Shown piece by piece: positions 35,286-42,352 of a DNA stretch of 64,000 bases. The notes under the pieces are model-generated. The model worked only from the letters and a program-made list of their open reading frames with translations, was not told where the DNA came from and did no database searches. A program made the translations under genes and the position numbers. Source of the stretch: UBA4660 sp034408895 (GTDB taxonomy: Bacteria; Bacteroidota; Bacteroidia; Flavobacteriales_D; Sanyastnellaceae); NCBI GenBank assembly GCA_034408895.1, contig JAWXCI010000034.1, forward strand, positions 5,918 through 69,917, written 5' to 3'. Each line of letters begins with the position of its first letter. The stretch's first letter is position 1.

Positions 35286-35438
35286 GTGAAACTCAAAGAT
35301 TTACACCCTTTTCTAAGTCCGAAATTCAAGACCATTAACCTGCATTACCGGGTGCGTGCCCTGCCCCGTTTTGCACCCGATGGAAAATCGCATCGCAAAA
35401 ACACTTCAAACAAAACCCTATGGACAATGGTTCATTGA
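35286..35438 (+). CDS. Possible 50-residue ORF after the 84-residue gene
   Basis: A GTG-started frame, VKLKDLHPFLSPKFKTINLH through RVRALPRFAPDGKSHRKNTS, begins 9 bp after the preceding stop. It is basic and protein-like but short, and matches nothing I recognise. It may be a tiny second gene of the same unit or the start of a truncated gene. Confidence 0.25.
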   Translation: MKLKDLHPFLSPKFKTINLHYRVRALPRFAPDGKSHRKNTSNKTLWTMVH

Positions 35439-35454
35439 CTTTCGTCTAAGCAAT

Positions 35455-35487
35455 TTTGTATTCAACACCGAAATTCAACTAAACTTG
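35455..35487 (+). promoter_or_regulatory. Promoter of the second oxidase block (TTTG-N21-TAAACTTG)
   Basis: TTTG at 35455-35458 and TAAACTTG at 35480-35487 (7 of 8) are 21 bp apart, matching the Bacteroidota -33/-7 layout, and are followed by CGCCCG. It lies 39 bp before the subunit III gene, so the downstream oxidase genes probably have their own transcript. Confidence 0.6.
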
Positions 35488-35526
35488 CGCCCGAAAATTT
35501 AAACCTCAGAAGATACCAATAACCTT

Positions 35527-36618
35527 ATGGCAGGACACTCAAAACAAGTAAGCAAAGAAGAACTTTGGGGAGGAGGACAGTCCCCCATGTCCATCAGTTA
35601 TGGGAAAATGATGATGTGGTACTTCCTGGTTTCGGACGCCTTGACGTTCGGGGGGTTGCTAACATCTTATGGAGTGATACGCCACGCCTCGGCAGATGCC
35701 TGGCCGGTGGGCGAGCAGGTTTTCGAGTCGCTGCCCTTCCTCGGTTCTGGTTATCCACTCATTTATGTAGCGTTGATGACTTTCATCCTCATCATCTCCT
35801 CCGTTACCATGGTGCTTGCTGTGGAGGCCGGGCACCGGCTTGATAATCGCGGAGTGATAAAGTGGCTCGGCTACACCATTATCGGAGGAATGTTTTTCGT
35901 GGGCTCCCAAGGTTGGGAATGGTACCACTTCATACACGGAGGCGGTGGAGGCTTCCAACTGGCCAAAACAGTACAGGTAAACGCCATTAATCAAAAAGGT
36001 GAAACCATGCCCATGACCCTTGCCCCCGGAACATGGGTACACATGCCAGAGCATTTTGGTCATGGCTACGAACATGCAATGGATGCAGGTCATCAAGTCC
36101 ATGTTATTTATGGAGAAGCACCTGCCGGAGCAGCACATAATGAAGAACACACAACCGCCACCCACGATGCTCATGCAGGTGCTCACGGTCACGGACATGA
36201 AGCAGCATCTACAGAGCATCACGGTCCTGAAAATCTTTACCTAGAAAAACTCCATATCAACAAATACACACTAGAGCGAGTTGACAATAAGGACTATCGC
36301 AAACTCGAAGCAAAGGGTGCCGATGTGCAGAAATTATGGGAAGCGAAAGCCGCTAACAGTTTTGCATTTGGTGCCAATCTTCATAAGAATGAATACGGAA
36401 AAGACCAGCAGTACTCCAATTTCTTTTTCTTCATTACAGGCTTCCACGGCTTCCACGTTTTTTCGGGTGTAGTGATTAATATCATCGTCTGGCTCATGGT
36501 TATCCGCGGTGTTTTTATGCGCAGAGGCCATTACGAAATGATAGAAAAAATAGGGTTGTACTGGCACTTTGTGGACCTGGTGTGGGTATTTGTATTCACC
36601 TTCTACTACCTGGTATAA
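35527..36618 (+). CDS. Cytochrome c oxidase subunit III (second copy) with histidine-rich insert
   Basis: A 363-residue subunit III. Membrane helices include MMMWYFLVSDALTFGGLLTSYG, YPLIYVALMTFILIISSVTMVLAVEAG, WLGYTIIGGMFFVGSQGWEWYHFI, FFFFITGFHGFHVFSGVVINIIVWLMVIRGVF and KIGLYWHFVDLVWVFVFTFYYLV. Between helices 3 and 4 is an insert of about 150 residues (145-295) unusually rich in histidine (HMPEHFGHGYEHAMDAGHQVH, then HTTATHDAHAGAHGHGHEAAS). The insert could bind copper or another metal; it is not needed for the subunit III fold. First gene of a block cox3-cox4-SCO-SCO-DUF420. Confidence 0.93.
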   Translation: MAGHSKQVSKEELWGGGQSPMSISYGKMMMWYFLVSDALTFGGLLTSYGVIRHASADAWPVGEQVFESLPFLGSGYPLIYVALMTFILIISSVTMVLAVEAGHRLDNRGVIKWLGYTIIGGMFFVGSQGWEWYHFIHGGGGGFQLAKTVQVNAINQKGETMPMTLAPGTWVHMPEHFGHGYEHAMDAGHQVHVIYGEAPAGAAHNEEHTTATHDAHAGAHGHGHEAASTEHHGPENLYLEKLHINKYTLERVDNKDYRKLEAKGADVQKLWEAKAANSFAFGANLHKNEYGKDQQYSNFFFFITGFHGFHVFSGVVINIIVWLMVIRGVFMRRGHYEMIEKIGLYWHFVDLVWVFVFTFYYLV

Positions 36619-36658
36619 TTAAAAAGCATTTTTTTCGAACTAACACAAACCCCAAAAA

Positions 36659-37036
36659 ATGGATAGAGACGATCTGATAGTAAACGACCAGTATTCAATT
36701 GATGCCACCCACGGTGAAGAGGAAGGTAAAAAAATCCGAAAGAAAATTTACACCATCACTTTTATCATGACTGCACTCACCATCTTGGAAGTGTTCATGG
36801 GTGTTTACTTTAAGCGCAACGGAACCTTCACGTGGGAGTTTATCAAACACGCATTCATAGTGCTCACCCTGGCCAAAGCCGCATTCATCGTGCTCAACTT
36901 TATGCATCTGGGAGAGGAAAGAAGAAACCTCAAGTACATCATCTTGTTGCCCTACTCATTGTTCATCATGTACCTTATCTTCATTGGCCTTTGGGAAGGA
37001 TTGGCCACACAGGAAGCCAACGGTACGTTCCGCTAA
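36659..37036 (+). CDS. Cytochrome c oxidase subunit IV family protein
   Basis: A 125-residue protein with three membrane helices: IYTITFIMTALTILEVFMGVYF, FIKHAFIVLTLAKAAFIVLNFMHLGEE and YIILLPYSLFIMYLIFIGLWEG. This is the pattern of the small bacterial subunit IV (COX4_pro). It follows the subunit III gene by 40 bp and precedes the SCO-like gene by 4 bp, so all are one transcription unit. It probably assists oxidase assembly and stability. Confidence 0.85.
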   Translation: MDRDDLIVNDQYSIDATHGEEEGKKIRKKIYTITFIMTALTILEVFMGVYFKRNGTFTWEFIKHAFIVLTLAKAAFIVLNFMHLGEERRNLKYIILLPYSLFIMYLIFIGLWEGLATQEANGTFR

Positions 37037-37040
37037 GAAA

Positions 37041-37703
37041 ATGCTCAGAAAAGTAAATTGGAAAAAGCAAATCGTACTCTTCGGTTTGCTTTTTTTATTG
37101 CCAGTTTCCCTTTACTGGTTCCTGGGTATTTCAGCAAAGCACCACTTTGAAACATTGCCGTATAAAGGCGAGCAGCAAATAACAGGCAGCGACACTTCGC
37201 AATACACACTGCCCGCATTCAGTTTTCTCAATCACCGAGGACAACGCATCACCAACGATTCGCTGAAGGGAAAAATATGGCTCGCTGCATTTTATTCCAC
37301 CGGCCATCCGCTTATTGCCAGCATCACCAACCAGCTGTTGCCAGTCAACTTTAAATACCGCTACGAACCCGGAGTCAAGTTCGTAATCTTCTCGACCGAT
37401 CCCCAACAAGACACACCAGAAGCGATGTCAGATTATGTGGATAGAATTACCAAAGGATACGATCCTCTGGAGAAGTGGCAATTTCTTTCAGGAAGAAAAA
37501 CACAGGTGGACAGCCTGATGCGTTTTGGATTCATGATTGAAAAACCCGACAACACTGCACGTGTTTTTTTGGTGGATGAAGAAGGGCATATCCGCGGGTC
37601 GTACTCCGGCAACAACGACAAAGAATTGCGCCATGCCGTAGAAGACATTGGCTACCTGAAAAAAGAAACCGACCGAAGAAAAAAAACGGAAAATGAAAAT
37701 TAA
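37041..37703 (+). CDS. SCO1/SenC-like protein lacking the copper-binding cysteines
   Basis: A 220-residue membrane-anchored protein (N-terminal helix IVLFGLLFLLPVSLYWFLGI). The thioredoxin-like fold is preserved (AFSFLNHRGQRITNDSLKGKIWLAAFYST, VKFVIFSTDPQQDTPEAMSDYVDRI, WQFLSGRKTQVDSLM, TARVFLVDEEGHIRGSYSG). However, the CxxxC motif expected after the FYST strand reads STGHPLIAS, and the later copper-binding His region is also changed. It therefore cannot bind copper like SCO1 and may have another role in oxidase assembly, perhaps as partner of the canonical SCO encoded next, whose start overlaps its end by 11 bp. The ATG at 37041 is preferred to an upstream in-frame ATG inside the subunit IV gene. 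Confidence 0.8.
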   Translation: MLRKVNWKKQIVLFGLLFLLPVSLYWFLGISAKHHFETLPYKGEQQITGSDTSQYTLPAFSFLNHRGQRITNDSLKGKIWLAAFYSTGHPLIASITNQLLPVNFKYRYEPGVKFVIFSTDPQQDTPEAMSDYVDRITKGYDPLEKWQFLSGRKTQVDSLMRFGFMIEKPDNTARVFLVDEEGHIRGSYSGNNDKELRHAVEDIGYLKKETDRRKKTENEN

Positions 37704-38439
37704 TAACTGGTGTACCACTGCCTGCGGGAATTCAGGCAAGCCCGTTGTTGCATGTAGAACAATCTTTTTTTGTTGGATAGCTGCCACAGTTGTTTTCGTT
37801 TCATGTAACATAGGCAATGAAAAATTGCCAGGCACAGTCGAGGTGCTGAAACAGGAAAGCCAAACACTTCCTTACCTGGGCCAGCACGATGTTGAATTTA
37901 AGGCGGGAGAAAATGGAGTGCTTACTCCAGACACAGCCTACTACACCATCACCAAATTTGTTTTCACCAACCAGTATGGAAAAGAAATTTCGCACCGCGA
38001 TTATGAAGGAAAAATTTATGTCACTGATTTTTTCTTCACCACTTGCCCTAGCATTTGCCCCGTAATGAGTGCCCAACTTGCGCGCCTGCAAGACCTGCTC
38101 AAAAAAGAAAATCATTGGGGTGAAGTAAAAATTCTTTCCCACACTGTGGACCCCACACACGACACTCCAGAGGTACTTAAAGTGTATGCAGAAAAACTGG
38201 GTGCTGACCTTCAACACTGGAATTTTGTAACCGGCAAAGCAGAAGAAATTTACACGCAGGCCCAACAGGGCTACTTCCTCACGGCCATGCCCTCCGACAC
38301 TGCCGCTGGAGGATTTTTTCACAGCGATATGGTAGCCCTCGTTGATCGTAATTCACACCTCCGTGGTTTTTATGATGGAACCTCAACCCGCGAAATAGAT
38401 TCGCTTTTTATTGATATCAAAACACTCCTGAATGAATAG
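37693..38439 (+). CDS. SCO family copper chaperone for cytochrome oxidase
   Basis: A 248-residue protein with an N-terminal hydrophobic segment ending at a lipobox-like VFVSC (Cys38). The SCO core is complete: EGKIYVTDFFFTTCPSICPVMSAQL (copper ligands Cys118 and Cys122), VKILSHTVDPTHDTPEVLKVYAEKLGA, and GGFFHSDMVALVDRNSHLRGFYDG with the ligand His. It delivers copper to the CuA site of subunit II. It overlaps the preceding SCO-like gene by 11 bp and the following DUF420 gene by 8 bp, indicating translational coupling. Confidence 0.92.
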   Translation: MKINNWCTTACGNSGKPVVACRTIFFCWIAATVVFVSCNIGNEKLPGTVEVLKQESQTLPYLGQHDVEFKAGENGVLTPDTAYYTITKFVFTNQYGKEISHRDYEGKIYVTDFFFTTCPSICPVMSAQLARLQDLLKKENHWGEVKILSHTVDPTHDTPEVLKVYAEKLGADLQHWNFVTGKAEEIYTQAQQGYFLTAMPSDTAAGGFFHSDMVALVDRNSHLRGFYDGTSTREIDSLFIDIKTLLNE

Positions 38440-38998
38440 CGAAATAAAAAACTTCTCCGCTGAAAGAAAAGCAAAACGATTTGTAATTTTAGCTTCTATT
38501 TTCATTCCAGTGGCAGTAACCGCACTTTATTTTCTTCCAAAGCCCGGCCATGTTCCCGCATCGCTTCGTCCGGTCCTCAACAACCTTCCATCGTTCAACG
38601 CAATTGTAAATGGAACCACAGCCGTGGTTCTTGTTGCAGCCTTCATTGCCATACGCAGAAAAAACATCACATTGCACCGCAGGCTTATGACATCAGCGTT
38701 GGTGTTATCAGTCCTGTTTTTACTTTCTTATATCACTTATCATTTCACCATGCAGCACACCTCTCATGGAGGTGAAGGCACAATAAAAACCGTTTACCTC
38801 ACTGTGCTGCTCACTCACATTCTCTGCTCCATCATCATTGTTCCGCTGGTGCTCATTTCCTACACCCGCGCACTTGCCCAGCGTTTCGACCGGCACAGGA
38901 AAATTGCGCGCATTACCCTGCCTATATGGATTTACGTAGCCGTCACAGGTGTTATCGTGTACCTCATGATAAGTCCATATTATTCCCATAACCCCTGA
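38432..38998 (+). CDS. DUF420 family membrane protein
   Basis: A 188-residue protein with five membrane helices (FVILASIFIPVAVTALYFL, NAIVNGTTAVVLVAAFIAIR, MTSALVLSVLFLLSYITYHFTM, YLTVLLTHILCSIIIVPLVLISYTRAL, ITLPIWIYVAVTGVIVYLMI). It fits the DUF420 family, which is regularly found beside cytochrome oxidase genes and is related to CtaM-type assembly factors. It overlaps the SCO gene by 8 bp. An oxidase-maturation role is inferred from context. Confidence 0.85.
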   Translation: MNSEIKNFSAERKAKRFVILASIFIPVAVTALYFLPKPGHVPASLRPVLNNLPSFNAIVNGTTAVVLVAAFIAIRRKNITLHRRLMTSALVLSVLFLLSYITYHFTMQHTSHGGEGTIKTVYLTVLLTHILCSIIIVPLVLISYTRALAQRFDRHRKIARITLPIWIYVAVTGVIVYLMISPYYSHNP

Positions 38999-39014
38999 CG
39001 ATTATTTTTGAGGC

Positions 39015-39245
39015 ATGAAAAAGGTTTTGACATTCACCCTGATACTGGCCATGGTTTTTTTTATTCAAGGCAATATGGATGCTCAATGTGCCATGTGCAA
39101 AGTGGCAGCAGAAAATGCAGATGAAGAAACGGGCAACGGACTAAACTCCGCAATCACATACATGATTGGCATTCCATACCTCCTGCTCATCACAGGCATT
39201 TTCATCTTCTGGCGCAAGAAGATTTTGGCCTTCTTCCGTTCGTAA
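39015..39245 (+). CDS. Small CxxC membrane protein of the oxidase cluster
   Basis: A 76-residue protein with a signal-like N-terminus (VLTFTLILAMVFFIQGNMDA), a conserved QCAMCKVAAENADEE with CxxC, then one membrane helix (SAITYMIGIPYLLLITGIFIFWR). Such small proteins commonly end the ctaB/cox3/SCO/DUF420 block in Bacteroidota. The CxxC could handle copper or disulfides; function is not known. It lies 16 bp after the DUF420 gene. Confidence 0.65.
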   Translation: MKKVLTFTLILAMVFFIQGNMDAQCAMCKVAAENADEETGNGLNSAITYMIGIPYLLLITGIFIFWRKKILAFFRS

Positions 39246-39360
39246 ACATTTCTCCCCAAACCATTCTGGAGGAATTTTTGTTAGCAGAAAATTTTGCAAC
39301 CATTTGTTCCAGATGCAGTATCTACGTAACCCCGTTTTTAAAACCATGTCACCAGCAATC

Positions 39361-40080
39361 ATGAAATCAAATTCATTGTTACTCTTCTTATCGCTATGTG
39401 CGCCCATCATCCTATCCGCACAATTTGTAGCTGAAAAATCAATTGCCGCCAACGAGCCGGAAATAACCGAGCAGAAGATGCAGATCGAGGTATACGATGG
39501 TAAAACACGCATGGGCATGGCTGCTGATGTTCGAATCAAAGGACTGAATGCACGCAAAACAATAGTGCTTGAAGCAGTATCAGACACCACCATCGTAATT
39601 AATAAGTACAGAAGTTATACGGTCTCCTGTGTGAAAGAAGGCTACATGTATTTCGCGCATAAATTCTGGCCTGATGAAATGGTATTGCACATTGAGGCTG
39701 TGGATATGAAACCACTTGCCATTGGACAGAAAACCAGCATTGAGGACATTACTTTTCTGGGAGATGAAACAGAAATTTATCATAAATCCGCTCCTGCCTT
39801 GGATGAGTTGATTCAGTTCATGACGGTGAACCCAACCCTGAAAATCTGCGTCATCGGTCATGGTAACGGGCCAGACATAGATATTGGTGACAAAAAGATT
39901 AGGAAAGCCACGGAGAAGCGTTCCCAAGCGGTGATAAACTACCTGGTTCAACGTGGCGTATCGGGTGAGCGTTTGTCCATGCGCGGTGCTGGCAATACGG
40001 AAATGATTTATGCCGACCCAAAGACCGATTGGCAAGCCGAAGCCAATCGCAGAATTGAGATTGAAGTAATCGGATTGTAA
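39361..40080 (+). CDS. OmpA family protein
   Basis: A 239-residue exported protein: MKSNSLLLFLSLCAPIILSAQ signal, an N-terminal beta domain (KMQIEVYDGKTRMGMAADVRIKG) and a C-terminal OmpA peptidoglycan-binding domain (EDITFLGDETEIYHKSAPALDELIQFM, VIGHGNG, KRSQAVINYLVQRGVSGERLSMRGAGNTEMI, NRRIEIEVIGL). It likely ties the outer membrane to the cell wall. The frame is open upstream to 39166 but overlaps the previous gene and lacks a signal there, so 39361 is chosen. Confidence 0.88.
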   Translation: MKSNSLLLFLSLCAPIILSAQFVAEKSIAANEPEITEQKMQIEVYDGKTRMGMAADVRIKGLNARKTIVLEAVSDTTIVINKYRSYTVSCVKEGYMYFAHKFWPDEMVLHIEAVDMKPLAIGQKTSIEDITFLGDETEIYHKSAPALDELIQFMTVNPTLKICVIGHGNGPDIDIGDKKIRKATEKRSQAVINYLVQRGVSGERLSMRGAGNTEMIYADPKTDWQAEANRRIEIEVIGL

Positions 40081-40102
40081 TCCTTAAAACATCTCATCCC
40101 AC

Positions 40103-40139
40103 AAAAAAGCCGCCACGCGATTTCACGTTGCGGCTTTTT
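40103..40139. terminator. Bidirectional terminator between convergent genes
   Basis: AAAAAGCCGC and GCGGCTTTTT arms with partly paired inner bases. It serves both the OmpA-family gene (plus) and the DUF6089 gene (minus). Confidence 0.8.
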
Positions 40140-40159
40140 CGTTTCATTAATTTTCTTGA

Positions 40160-41146
40160 TTAGAACTTCGCTCTTGATCTGCGCACAGTTGCGCGGTTCT
40201 TCAGCCATGAGTACTTGGCACGATAGAATTTACTTCTTCCGCGAATCACTTTTCCCGCGGTCAATTGCATGGTCAGATAACTGTCGTTGTGCGTGGGGTC
40301 TCCACGTTTTACAACATCTAGTCCATCATCATCAATTGTAAAATCCTGAATATGCAATGGATAAAATTCACTTTCGGGACTATCAATATTGATCTGGTCT
40401 ATCAGACCCTGATAAGTAGATTGATTTACGAATTGAAGTGCAAGTGGATAGTCCTCCGGATTCTTTGGATTCGGGTTGGTATACACAGTGCTCACATCAT
40501 CTATGTAGTCATTGAAGGTGGTTCTCCAGGAAAACTCAAATCCAAAACGCCATGTTTTATCAAAAGTGAAATACATGCCAACACCTGCTGGAATGGCAAG
40601 GCCGATTTTTGAATAGGATTTCTCTTGTCCTTCCGTTCTCCAATCACGAAGGTTGTACCAGGTGTCACTCACCATTTCACCATTAGTAAACACCTGCGCC
40701 TGCGGATTAGTGTAATATCCGGCAAGGCCTCCAAAGAGGTACATCTTGAAATCGGGGTTGTAGTAGCCACGACCTCCCACATCATTGTCGTACCATATTG
40801 TTAACTCAGCCCGTACACCAAGTTCAAACATGCGGTTTCGGAAATTCATGTTGCGCGCCCTGCGTGGAGGATTGGTGGTCCACCGGTCGAAATCCTTTAG
40901 CGCGATGTAGTCCAGATTTCCTGCCACCGACAAACGCTTTGAAAATTTATGGCGGCCATAAATTCCCCATGCTGTCTTGGTGGCTTTAAGGTGCATGTCC
41001 ACAATAAAATCCCTACGGGTGAGCATTTTTCCACCAATATCGCCAAGGTAATTGGCAGCACCTATCTTGATTCCATAATCCCAATCGTATTGGGCAGTAG
41101 CCGAACAGGCTGTGATAACAAAAAATAGCAGTAGTAGTTTTTTCAT
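40160..41146 (-). CDS. DUF6089 outer-membrane beta-barrel protein (PorG-like)
   Basis: A 328-residue exported protein: signal MKKLLLLFFVITACSATAQ, then YDWDYGIKIGAANYLGDIGG. Many alternating strands follow (RLSVAGNLDYIALKDFDRW, RMFELGVRAELTIWYDND, KMYLFGGLAGYYTNPQAQVF, WRFGFEFSWRTTFNDYIDDVSTVY). This matches the DUF6089 family, to which the T9SS protein PorG is related. The last 30 residues are very basic (SKFYRAKYSWLKNRATVRRSRAKF). A role with the type IX machinery is a family-based inference. Confidence 0.75.
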   Translation of the reverse strand: MKKLLLLFFVITACSATAQYDWDYGIKIGAANYLGDIGGKMLTRRDFIVDMHLKATKTAWGIYGRHKFSKRLSVAGNLDYIALKDFDRWTTNPPRRARNMNFRNRMFELGVRAELTIWYDNDVGGRGYYNPDFKMYLFGGLAGYYTNPQAQVFTNGEMVSDTWYNLRDWRTEGQEKSYSKIGLAIPAGVGMYFTFDKTWRFGFEFSWRTTFNDYIDDVSTVYTNPNPKNPEDYPLALQFVNQSTYQGLIDQINIDSPESEFYPLHIQDFTIDDDGLDVVKRGDPTHNDSYLTMQLTAGKVIRGRSKFYRAKYSWLKNRATVRRSRAKF

Positions 41147-41295
41147 CTCCTCAAAAATCTTAGGGTGAGGTCATTTTTAACAGTGGGCTAAAATAGAGGG
41201 AAGAGCTTCATAACGTCAAAAATTTTTCTACGCAACTGGTACGAAAATTCAGGCGCTCAGGTTTACTTTTCTTTGACCTCTTTATTTTTCAATCC

Positions 41296-42255
41296 ATGAT
41301 TTCAAGCAATAGAGTAGTCCAGTTGCTGGGGATACAACATCCCGTAATACAAGCTGGCATGATTTGGTGTTCCGGTTGGCGCCTTGCGTCTGCCGTGAGT
41401 AATGCGGGTGGTCTTGGATTAATAGGTGCAGGCTCCATGTATCCTGATGTGCTCCACGAACACTTGACAAAATGCAAGGCAGCAACTGCCAAACCATTTG
41501 GTGTAAATGTGCCATTGCTCTACCCGCAAATTGAAGAGCTGATGAAAATCATCATCAGCCATAAGGTGAAAATAGTTTTCACTTCGGCCGGCAATCCTAC
41601 CACCTGGACTGCTGTTTTGAAAGCAGAAGGCATCACCGTAGTGCATGTGGTATCCAGTTCAACATTTGCTTTGAAGGCCGAAGCTGCGGGATGTGATGCA
41701 GTGGTGGCCGAGGGGTTCGAAGCGGGTGGCCACAACGGCCGTGAAGAAACCACTACAATGTGTCTGGTGCCGGCAGTAACGGCTGCCATAAAAATTCCGG
41801 TGATTGCCGCGGGAGGAATTTACAGTGGTGCCACCATGCTGGCAGCTATGATGCTAGGTGCGGAAGGGGTGCAGGTAGGAAGCAGATTTGCGGCTTCGGT
41901 TGAATCATCAGCGCATGATAATTTCAAGAATAAAATTGTGGAAGCCCGCGAAGGCGACACCTTTCTTACTCTAAAGGAACTCACCCCTGTGCGCATGATG
42001 CGCAACAAATTTTTTGAGCAATTGATAGAGGCCTATCGCAAGAAAGCATCGAAGGAAGAACTTCAATTATTGCTTGGCCGGGCGCGGGCAGAAAGCGGAA
42101 TGTTTGAAGGAAATCTTGACGAGGGTGAGTTGGAAATAGGGCAAGTGGCCTCAAGCCTGGATGATATTCTGCCGGCTTCAACCCTTCTCCATACCATCAT
42201 AGATGAGTACCTAGCCTTGAAAAAGGCAGTGGGTTCAGGCCGTTTCAATTTCTGA
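41296..42255 (+). CDS. FMN-dependent nitronate monooxygenase / FabK-like oxidoreductase
   Basis: A 319-residue TIM-barrel flavoprotein: IQHPVIQAGMIWCSGWRLASAVSNAGGLGLIGAGSM, PFGVNVPLLYP, EAAGCDAVVAEGFEAGGHNGREETTTM, and phosphate-binding IPVIAAGGIYSGATMLAAMMLGAEGVQVGSRFAAS. These motifs are shared by nitronate monooxygenases (2-nitropropane dioxygenase) and enoyl-ACP reductase II (FabK). The two cannot be separated here without a reference alignment. It stands alone between a DUF6089 gene and a T9SS cargo gene. Confidence 0.85.
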   Translation: MISSNRVVQLLGIQHPVIQAGMIWCSGWRLASAVSNAGGLGLIGAGSMYPDVLHEHLTKCKAATAKPFGVNVPLLYPQIEELMKIIISHKVKIVFTSAGNPTTWTAVLKAEGITVVHVVSSSTFALKAEAAGCDAVVAEGFEAGGHNGREETTTMCLVPAVTAAIKIPVIAAGGIYSGATMLAAMMLGAEGVQVGSRFAASVESSAHDNFKNKIVEAREGDTFLTLKELTPVRMMRNKFFEQLIEAYRKKASKEELQLLLGRARAESGMFEGNLDEGELEIGQVASSLDDILPASTLLHTIIDEYLALKKAVGSGRFNF

Positions 42256-42352
42256 TATTTTCTTGCGATGCAACCAAATCCCAGGTTTCGGGGTGAAATA
42301 ACCAGGCAAAGCCTGCGTTCGCACCCACGTATTTTTGCCGCTCCTTTTATTT

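Noticed and set aside
39166..39360. N-terminal extension of the OmpA-family protein
   Set aside because: It overlaps the preceding small membrane protein gene and precedes a clear signal peptide at 39361.
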